Source: Streptomyces spiralis (GTDB lineage Bacteria > Actinomycetota > Actinomycetes > Streptomycetales > Streptomycetaceae). From it: 64,000 nt of DNA. The notes beneath the pieces were generated by a model that saw only the letters and a list, made by a program, of their open reading frames with translations, did not search any database and had not been told where the DNA came from. A program made the position numbers and the translations under genes. Shown one piece after another: positions 58,416 through 64,000 of this stretch. Every line of letters begins with the position of its first letter. Position 1 is the stretch's first letter. The stretch lies in contig NZ_BNBC01000018.1 in NCBI RefSeq assembly GCF_014654675.1, positions 41,341 through 105,340 of the forward strand, read 5' to 3'.

Positions 58416-59639
58416 GTGGCAGCGGAGATCGTCAATCCTCGCAGCGACAGGGGTACGGATCAGGACGGCGGGGCAGAGCCGCTCGATTCCTTCGATCCGG
58501 CCTTCGCGCTGCACCGCGGCGGCAAGATGGCCGTGCAGGCCACCGTGCCCGTCCGTGACAAGGACGACCTGTCCCTGGCGTACACGCCCGGCGTCGCGCG
58601 GGTGTGCACCGCCATCGCCGAGCAGCCGGAACTGGTCCACGACTACACGTGGAAGTCGTCCGTGGTCGCCGTCGTGACCGACGGAACGGCCGTGCTGGGC
58701 CTTGGGGACATCGGCCCTGAAGCCTCCCTTCCGGTGATGGAAGGGAAGGCGATCCTTTTCAAGCAGTTCGGCGGCGTGGACGCGGTGCCGATCGCACTCG
58801 ACTGCACCGACGCCGACGAGATCGTCGAGACCGTGGTGCGCCTCGCGCCGTCCTTCGGCGGAGTCAATCTGGAGGACATCTCGGCGCCCCGGTGCTTCGA
58901 GATCGAGCGGAAGCTCCAGGAGCGCCTGGACATCCCGGTCTTCCACGACGACCAGCACGGCACGGCGGTCGTGACCCTGGCGGCGCTGCGCAACGCGGCC
59001 CGGCTGAGCGGCCGGGGCATCGGCGAGCTGCGGGCCGTCATCTCCGGCGCGGGCGCGGCCGGTGTCGCCATCGCCAAGATGCTGGTCGAGGCCGGCATCG
59101 GGGACGTGGCGGTGTCCGACCGCAAGGGCGTCGTCTCGGCGGACCGGGAGGACCTGACGCCGGTCAAGCGGGAGCTGGCCGAGTTCACCAACAAGGCGGG
59201 CATCACCGGGTCCCTGGAGGACGCGCTGGCCGGCGCCGACGTCTTCATCGGCGTCTCCGGCGGTACGGTGCCGGAGTCGGCCGTGGCGTCGATGGCCGAG
59301 GGGGCCTTCGTCTTCGCCATGGCCAACCCGAACCCCGAGGTGCACCCGGACGTCGCGCACAAGTACGCGGCGGTCGTGGCGACCGGCCGGTCGGACTTCC
59401 CCAACCAGATCAACAACGTCCTGGCGTTCCCCGGGATCTTCGCCGGCGCGCTGCAGGTGCGGGCGTCCCGGATCACCGAGGGGATGAAGATCGCGGCGGC
59501 CGAGGCGCTGGCCGGGGTCGTCGGCGACGACCTCGCCGCCGACTACGTGATCCCCTCGCCGTTCGACGAGCGGGTCGCCCCGGCCGTGACGGCGGCCGTC
59601 GCGGCGGCGGCGCGCGCGGAGGGCGTGGCCCGTCGCTGA
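58416..59639 (+). CDS. Malic enzyme (malate dehydrogenase, decarboxylating)
   Basis: The 407-residue enzyme oxidatively decarboxylates malate to pyruvate. Motifs include LAYTPGVARVCTAIA (catalytic Tyr), EGKAILFKQFGGVDAVPI (catalytic Lys), VFHDDQHGTAVVTLAAL and the nucleotide fold AVISGAGAAGVAIAKML. It is the short form without the phosphotransacetylase domain. The NAD or NADP preference is not decided here. GTG start at 58416 after AAGGGG; a hairpin terminator follows. Confidence 0.94.
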   Translation: MAAEIVNPRSDRGTDQDGGAEPLDSFDPAFALHRGGKMAVQATVPVRDKDDLSLAYTPGVARVCTAIAEQPELVHDYTWKSSVVAVVTDGTAVLGLGDIGPEASLPVMEGKAILFKQFGGVDAVPIALDCTDADEIVETVVRLAPSFGGVNLEDISAPRCFEIERKLQERLDIPVFHDDQHGTAVVTLAALRNAARLSGRGIGELRAVISGAGAAGVAIAKMLVEAGIGDVAVSDRKGVVSADREDLTPVKRELAEFTNKAGITGSLEDALAGADVFIGVSGGTVPESAVASMAEGAFVFAMANPNPEVHPDVAHKYAAVVATGRSDFPNQINNVLAFPGIFAGALQVRASRITEGMKIAAAEALAGVVGDDLAADYVIPSPFDERVAPAVTAAVAAAARAEGVARR

Positions 59640-59664
59640 CGTGATCCCGTCGCTGATGTGACCC

Positions 59665-59697
59665 GAATGGCCCTGTCCCTGTGGGACGGGGCCATTC
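59665..59697. terminator. Terminator after malic enzyme gene
   Basis: A 15-bp stem (59665-59679 with 59683-59697, one G-T pair) closes a TGT loop 25 bp past the malic enzyme stop. Confidence 0.85.
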
Positions 59698-59830
59698 GCT
59701 GTCCGGACACGGGCAGGTGCTGGGCCGGGCGCCTGGCCGGTGCCCGGCGGCACACCGAGCTTGGCAAGAGGGCGTGTGTCACAGGCGCCCGCGGTTCCGT
59801 CGGCGTCGGCGCAGCCCTATCGTCAAGGTC

Positions 59831-60796
59831 ATGTTCGCTGTCTACGCCGCCCGAATCGACCGCGACCAGCCGCTGAACGGCCTGGAGTCGGGGGAGCGCC
59901 CGGCCCCCGAGGCCCGTCCCGGCTGGAGCACCGTCAACGTCAGGGCCGCCTCCCTGAACCACCACGATCTCTGGTCGCTGAAGGGTGTGGGCCTGTCCGA
60001 GGACAAGCTGCCCATGATCCTCGGCTGCGACGCCGCCGGTGTCGACGAGGACGGCAACGAGGTCGTCCTGCACTCCGTGATCGGACAGAGCGGGCACGGC
60101 GTCGGGCCCAAGGAGCCCCGGTCCATCCTGACCGAGCGCTACCAGGGCACCTTCGCCGAGCAGGTCGCCGTGCCGACCTGGAACCTGCTGCCCAAGCCCA
60201 AGGGGCTCTCCTTCGAGGAGGCCGCCTGTCTGCCCACGGCCTGGCTCACCGCCTACCGCATGCTCTTCACCAACGCGGGCGTACGCCCCGGTGACTCCGT
60301 CCTCGTGCAGGGTGCCGGCGGCGGTGTCGCCACGGCCGCCATCGTGCTCGGCAAGGCGGCCGGCCTCAAGGTCTTCGCCACCAGCCGCGACGAGGCCAAG
60401 CGCAAGCGGGCGCTGGAACTCGGCGCGGTGGAGGCGGTCGAGTCGGGAGCGCGGCTGCCGCAGCGGGTGGACGCCGTGATCGAGACCGTCGGCGCGGCCA
60501 CCTGGTCCCACTCGGTGAAGTCGCTGCGCCCCGGCGGCACCATCGTCATCTCCGGCGCCACCAGCGGCGACCGCCCCTCGCACGCCGAGCTCACCCGCAT
60601 CTTTTTCCTCGAGCTGAAGGTGGTCGGCTCGACGATGGGCACCAAGGACGAGCTGGAGGATCTGCTCTCCTTCTGCGACACCACCGGCGTCCGCCCCGTC
60701 ATCGACGAGGTCCTCCCGCTCGACCGAGCCCGCGAGGGCTTCGAACGGATGGAGTCCGGCGGACAGTTCGGGAAGATCGTCCTCACCACCACCTGA
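59831..60796 (+). CDS. Zinc-type alcohol dehydrogenase-like oxidoreductase
   Basis: The 321-residue MDR-superfamily protein has a GroES-like N-terminal domain (NHHDLWSLKGVG; ILGCDAAGVDEDG) and a Rossmann fold (VLVQGAGGGVATAAIVLGK) with quinone-reductase-like features. The structural-zinc Cys cluster of classical alcohol dehydrogenases is absent, so it is more likely a zinc-free quinone oxidoreductase type. The ATG at 59831 starts the conserved MFAVYAARID sequence. Substrate is unknown. Confidence 0.88.
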   Translation: MFAVYAARIDRDQPLNGLESGERPAPEARPGWSTVNVRAASLNHHDLWSLKGVGLSEDKLPMILGCDAAGVDEDGNEVVLHSVIGQSGHGVGPKEPRSILTERYQGTFAEQVAVPTWNLLPKPKGLSFEEAACLPTAWLTAYRMLFTNAGVRPGDSVLVQGAGGGVATAAIVLGKAAGLKVFATSRDEAKRKRALELGAVEAVESGARLPQRVDAVIETVGAATWSHSVKSLRPGGTIVISGATSGDRPSHAELTRIFFLELKVVGSTMGTKDELEDLLSFCDTTGVRPVIDEVLPLDRAREGFERMESGGQFGKIVLTTT

Positions 60797-60887
60797 ACCA
60801 GCCCGCGGACCCTGGTCGCGCGGTCGGTCCGTGTCGTGCCGTTGCCCGGGCGGGCCCCGGTGTCAGGGGGCCCGCCGAGGCGGGGCA

Positions 60888-61937
60888 TCAGGGCTTGGGC
60901 GTGTGGAGCAGAGCCGTGATGTGGGCCGCGGCCCTCGACAGGTGGCGGCGCGTGTCACGGAGCTGGTCGGTGGTCACGCCGTGGTCGCGCGCCGCGTCGC
61001 GGATGTCGTCGCGGAAGCGGTCCAGGATGCGGTCCAGGTCACGGGCGGGGTCGCCGGTGAAGTCCTCGTGCGCCCAGGACGGTTCGTACTCGGCCGGGAA
61101 GTCCTCCGGGGTCTGCGAGTACTCCGCCGGTGCCGTCGCGGGGCCGGCCGCCGGACGGCCGAAGCCGAAGTCCCTGCCCAGGTCCTTGCCCCAGTCCTTG
61201 CCGAAGTCGCCGAACTCCTTGGCCAGTTCGGTCAGGCCCTCGCGCACCCCGGTCGGCCAGTCGCCCCGCGCGAAATGGTCCTGCACCTGCTCCTGGACGC
61301 GCCGGGCGATGCGCTGGAACTCCTCCTGCGCCTGCGCCCGCGCCCGCTCCTGGGCCTCCTTCGCCACGCGCCGGGCCCGCTGCGCCTCCTCGCGCGCCCG
61401 GCGGCTCTCGTCCTTGGCGCGCCGCGCCTGCTCCTTCCACTCCTGCTTGACGCGGCGCATCTCCTCCTTGGCGGCCCGCCAGGCCTCCTTGTCCTCGGCC
61501 TCGCCCGACCAGGCGTAGCCCCCCGAGGCCGCGCCCGTGCCGGAGCCCTGCCGGGCCTGGGAGGCGGCGGCGCGCATCTCGCGCCGCAGATCGCCCGCCG
61601 CACCTCGTACGTCGGCACGGATCTCGGCGGCGAGTTCGGCGACCGACTCGCGGATCTCCAGCTCGAGATCGGCCAGCTCACCACTGCGGTCGGCCAGCTC
61701 GGCACGGCCCGCGTCCGTGATGGCGTACACCTTGCGGCCGCCCTCGGTGGTGTGCGTGACCAGGCCCTCGGCCTCCAGCTTGGCCAGCCGCGGGTAGACG
61801 GTGCCGGCCGAGGGCGCGTACAGCCCCTGGAAGCGCTCCTCCAGCAGGCGGATCACCTCGTAGCCGTGGCGCGGGGCCTCGTCGAGCAGCTTCAGCAGGT
61901 AGAGGCGGAGGCGGCCGTGAGCGAAGACGGGGGGCAT
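60888..61937 (-). CDS. PadR-family regulator with long coiled-coil
   Basis: The 349-residue protein has a PadR winged helix at 1-85 (GYEVIRLLEERFQGLYAPSAGTVYPRLAKLEAEGLV). This is followed by an unusually long, charged Glu/Arg/Ala-rich helix (about 85-235), a Gly/Asp-rich linker and a final helical segment. Ordinary PadR proteins are 110-200 residues. It lies 1 bp downstream of the DUF4097 gene and is surely cotranscribed. An AT palindrome overlapping the operon promoter is its likely operator. Confidence 0.9.
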   Translation of the reverse strand: MPPVFAHGRLRLYLLKLLDEAPRHGYEVIRLLEERFQGLYAPSAGTVYPRLAKLEAEGLVTHTTEGGRKVYAITDAGRAELADRSGELADLELEIRESVAELAAEIRADVRGAAGDLRREMRAAASQARQGSGTGAASGGYAWSGEAEDKEAWRAAKEEMRRVKQEWKEQARRAKDESRRAREEAQRARRVAKEAQERARAQAQEEFQRIARRVQEQVQDHFARGDWPTGVREGLTELAKEFGDFGKDWGKDLGRDFGFGRPAAGPATAPAEYSQTPEDFPAEYEPSWAHEDFTGDPARDLDRILDRFRDDIRDAARDHGVTTDQLRDTRRHLSRAAAHITALLHTPKP

Positions 61938-61938
61938 G

Positions 61939-62835
61939 TCAGAGCACCTTCTTGTCGGTCGTGCCGTCGGTCGCGGGCCGGGTGGGGCCGTCGTCCGAGT
62001 CCGGGCCGGAGTCCCACGGTCCGTCCTCCGCCGGCGGACGCCGGAGCAGGGCGATCGAGCCGGAGACCGTCGTCGCCTTCAGCCTGCCGTGGCCCGTGCC
62101 CAGCCGGCCGGTGATCCGCTTGGCGCCCCACTGCCCGCTGACCCGCAGGTCCTCGAAGGCGTTGGACACCGACCCGCTGGCGGTGTTCGCCTCCACCTCC
62201 GCGTCCGCCGGGTGGGGCAGCCGGATGGCGATCTCCCCGGAGACATTGGTCAGGCTGACGTCGGTGGGGCGGCCCGCCGGGTCCAGGTCGACGATCATCG
62301 AGCCGCTCACGGAGTCCGCCCGGACCGAGGAGCCCGCGCCCTCGACCACCGTCAGGTCGCCCGAGACCGAGTTGAACCGCAGGTCTCCGGAGAGGGCCTG
62401 CGCCTCCAGGTTCCCCGACACCGTGTCCGCGCGCACCGGGCCGGTGACGCCCACCAGGGTGGTGTCCCCGGTGACGCCCTTGACCTCCGTACGCCCGTCG
62501 ATGCCCGAGACCATCGCGGCGGCGCCGACCACCCCGACCTCGACCTGCGTGCCCGCCGGGACGGCCAGGGAGACGACGGCGCTGCGCCGCCAGCCCTTGC
62601 GGTCCAGCCACTTCAGAAAGCCCTTCCAGGGCAGGTCCTCGTACGCCACGGTCAGGGTGCCGCCCTGCTGGGTGACCACCAGGGGCGGCCCTTCGATCTC
62701 GGAGACCTCCAGGCGCGCGGAACTCTCGTCCGTACCCACGACGTTCACCGCTCCGTTGACGATGCGGACGTTGAGCTGGGTCACGGGCTTGTCGAAGGTG
62801 AGCTTCCTGGGCTCCCCCACGGACCACTCGGACAT
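61939..62835 (-). CDS. DUF4097 beta-solenoid-like protein
   Basis: The 298-residue protein contains a run of short repeated strands (…VSGD/VSGN/VSGS… at about 110-260) typical of the DUF4097 adhesin-like fold, with no signal peptide or membrane anchor. Function is unknown; members are often encoded with PadR regulators that control membrane-stress or antimicrobial response genes. The ATG at 62835 follows GGAGGT. It is first in the operon with padR. Confidence 0.87.
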   Translation of the reverse strand: MSEWSVGEPRKLTFDKPVTQLNVRIVNGAVNVVGTDESSARLEVSEIEGPPLVVTQQGGTLTVAYEDLPWKGFLKWLDRKGWRRSAVVSLAVPAGTQVEVGVVGAAAMVSGIDGRTEVKGVTGDTTLVGVTGPVRADTVSGNLEAQALSGDLRFNSVSGDLTVVEGAGSSVRADSVSGSMIVDLDPAGRPTDVSLTNVSGEIAIRLPHPADAEVEANTASGSVSNAFEDLRVSGQWGAKRITGRLGTGHGRLKATTVSGSIALLRRPPAEDGPWDSGPDSDDGPTRPATDGTTDKKVL

Positions 62836-62938
62836 GGTGCAGACCTCCTGGGACGGACGACCGGACCACGCGGGACCGCAGGGCCGGATACGGACCGGAG
62901 AGCGACGCGTCACGCCATATCGCGTCCCTCGTACAGAC

Positions 62939-62966
62939 ACGATATATCGCGGACACGGAAAGTCAA
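62939..62966 (-). promoter_or_regulatory. Promoter and PadR-type operator of DUF4097-padR
   Basis: On the minus strand TTGACT (complement of 62961-62966) and TATCGT (complement of 62939-62944) are 16 bp apart. The palindrome CGATATATCG (62940-62949) covers the -10 region. A related ATATCGCG recurs at 62917-62924 and 62944-62951, 27 bp apart. Confidence 0.65.
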
Positions 62967-63004
62967 GACACACTGTGAGGCCACGACAGACCGGGAAAGG
63001 CGAA

Positions 63005-63027
63005 GGGCGCCCCCGAAGGGACGCCCC
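63005..63027 (-). terminator. Short hairpin after the 59-residue gene
   Basis: GGGCGCCCC and GGGACGCCC can pair (one mismatch) around CGAA just past the stop of the DUF6104-type gene. It would also insulate the DUF4097 promoter. Confidence 0.5.
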
Positions 63028-63048
63028 ACGTCGTTCGCCGCTGGATCG

Positions 63049-63228
63049 CTACTCGTCGTCCTCGTCGTCCAGCCGGGCCAGCCAGGTGGCCAGCCGCTCC
63101 ACCGGAACCTCGAAGTCGGGGTTCAGGTCGACGAAGGTCCGCAGCTGCTCGGCGAGCCACTCGAAGGTGATCTCCTCCTCGCCCCGCCGCTTCTCCAGCT
63201 CCTCGATGCCACGGTCGGTGAAGTACAT
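63049..63228 (-). CDS. DUF6104-type small acidic protein
   Basis: The 59-residue protein begins MYFTDRGIEELEKRRGEEEI and ends in a DDEDDE acidic tail, with EWLAEQLRTFVDLNPDFE and VERLATWLARL helices between. The sequence is strongly non-random, with Streptomyces codon bias. It resembles the short DUF6104 family found beside the kgd gene in Streptomyces. No function is known. The ATG at 63228 is the only plausible start. Confidence 0.85.
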   Translation of the reverse strand: MYFTDRGIEELEKRRGEEEITFEWLAEQLRTFVDLNPDFEVPVERLATWLARLDDEDDE

Positions 63229-63255
63229 GAGGCCAAGGATAAGGCGCGCAAAAGG

Positions 63256-63291
63256 CCGGGCCGCACCCCCGTGGACGAGGGTGCGGCCCGG
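63256..63291 (-). terminator. Terminator after kgd
   Basis: A perfect 13-bp stem (63256-63268 with 63279-63291) closes a 10-nt loop. On the minus strand it is followed closely by TTTT, a good intrinsic terminator for kgd. Confidence 0.88.
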
Positions 63292-63322
63292 TCACGTACG
63301 GCCCGCGTCAGCGGCTACGCGG

Positions 63323-64000
63323 TCACGCCTCGAACACCTCGCGCACCAGCTGCTCCTGCTCCGCCTGGTGCCGCTTCGCGGAACCCACGGCGGGGGAGGA
63401 GCTGTGCGGGCGGGAGATGCGGCGCAGGCGCTCGCCGTGCGGCACGTCCGCGCCGACCGCCAGGTCCAGGTGGTCGATCAGGTTGAGCGCGATGAACGGC
63501 CAGGCACCCTGGTTCGCCGGCTCCTCCTGGGCCCACAGGTACTTCTCGGCGTTCGGGTACTTCTTGATCTCCGCCTGGAGCTCGGCACCCGGGAGCGGGT
63601 ACAGACGCTCGATGCGGATGATCGCGGTGTCCGTCACGCCCCGCTTCTTCCGCTCGGCCTCGAGGTCGTAGTAGACCTTGCCGGCGCAGAAGACGACCTT
63701 GCGCACCGCGGCCGGGTCGACCGTCGAGTCGCCGATGACGGGGCGGAACTGGCCCGACGTGAACTCCTCCGTCTTCGACGCGGCGGCCTTGAGGCGCAGC
63801 ATCGACTTCGGGGTGAAGACCACCAGCGGCTTGTGGTGCGGGTTGTGCACCTGCCACCGCAGGAGGTGGAAGTAGTTCGACGGGAGGGTCGGCATCGCGA
63901 CCGTCATGTTGTTCTGGGCGCAGAGCTGGAGGAACCGCTCGACACGGGCCGAGGAGTGGTCCGGGCCCTGGCCCTCGTAGCCGTGGGGGAGGAGCAGCGT
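63323..64000 (-). CDS. kgd: 2-oxoglutarate dehydrogenase E1 / alpha-ketoglutarate decarboxylase, C-terminal part
   Basis: The last 225 residues of a SucA/Kgd-type thiamine diphosphate enzyme are seen; the gene continues beyond the right edge. Visible motifs are LLLPHGYEGQGPDHSSARVE, CAQNNMTVAMPTLPSNYFHL (interrupted by no gap) and KSMLRLKAAAS, all from the transketolase pyrimidine and C-terminal domains. In actinobacteria the full protein is a fused E1/E2-like enzyme of the TCA cycle; the N-terminal half cannot be checked here. Confidence 0.95.
   Translation of the reverse strand, partial: TLLLPHGYEGQGPDHSSARVERFLQLCAQNNMTVAMPTLPSNYFHLLRWQVHNPHHKPLVVFTPKSMLRLKAAASKTEEFTSGQFRPVIGDSTVDPAAVRKVVFCAGKVYYDLEAERKKRGVTDTAIIRIERLYPLPGAELQAEIKKYPNAEKYLWAQEEPANQGAWPFIALNLIDHLDLAVGADVPHGERLRRISRPHSSSPAVGSAKRHQAEQEQLVREVFEA

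Overview
The window is about 64 kb of very GC-rich chromosome with strongly biased third codon positions. This leaves long open frames opposite almost every real gene. Gene content and order match the core chromosome of a Streptomyces species: sigR-rsrA, the epi-isozizaene synthase/CYP170 pair, nrdAB behind a B12 riboswitch, dasR-dasABCD, nagB, a WhiB1-type gene, sigH with its anti-sigma gene, sodN-sodX and the end of kgd/sucA. Recognition rests on conserved motifs and remembered family knowledge; no database search was run. I see no insertion sequences, prophage, tRNA or rRNA genes and no CRISPR array. The last gene (kgd) runs off the right edge.

Layout. 0-10 kb: a Fur-family repressor divergent from a catalase, a CBS-domain protein, histidinol-phosphatase, a TetR regulator, an SMR exporter, rsgA, aroA, an M50-like membrane protein, an SRAP protein and a small hydrolase. 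9.7-15.6 kb: the thiol-stress sigma factor sigR with its own promoter and anti-sigma gene rsrA, two HD-domain membrane proteins, a TPR protein and peptide deformylase. 15.9-18.4 kb: the two-gene albaflavenone operon. 18.4-23.4 kb: nrdS, a small membrane ORF, and nrdAB with tandem NrdR-like boxes and a cobalamin riboswitch. 23.4-26.0 kb: a GNAT protein and a sodium:solute symporter with its DUF3311 partner. 26.2-33.2 kb: the chitobiose/N-acetylglucosamine locus dasR, dasABCD and nagB, with four DasR (dre) sites in its promoters.

33.3-41.5 kb: an SDR/TetR divergent pair with twin operators, an intergenic region with a fifth, orphan dre site, a PdtaS-type sensor kinase, wblE, a lipid kinase, a small membrane protein and sigH with its anti-sigma gene. 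41.7-44.6 kb: a zinc-finger protein, a Na+/H+ antiporter and a PLP enzyme. 44.8-47.5 kb: the most striking system, a Family 2B encapsulin shell protein carrying a cyclic-nucleotide-binding domain, followed directly by a polyprenyl diphosphate synthase with a long disordered N-terminal tail. This reads as a cyclic-nucleotide-responsive protein compartment for isoprenoid precursor synthesis. 47.9-52.4 kb: accessory-type enzymes and a transporter controlled by an XRE-cupin regulator.

52.5-64 kb: nickel superoxide dismutase sodN, with a strongly structured 3' region likely to yield an sRNA, and its protease sodX; a CGNR regulator; a methyltransferase; a polar amino-acid ABC transporter; malic enzyme; a quinone-oxidoreductase-like protein; a PadR/DUF4097 operon; a 59-residue protein; and the 3' end of kgd. 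Oxidative-stress and redox functions (Fur-catalase, sigR-rsrA, RNR control, Ni-SOD) recur across the window.
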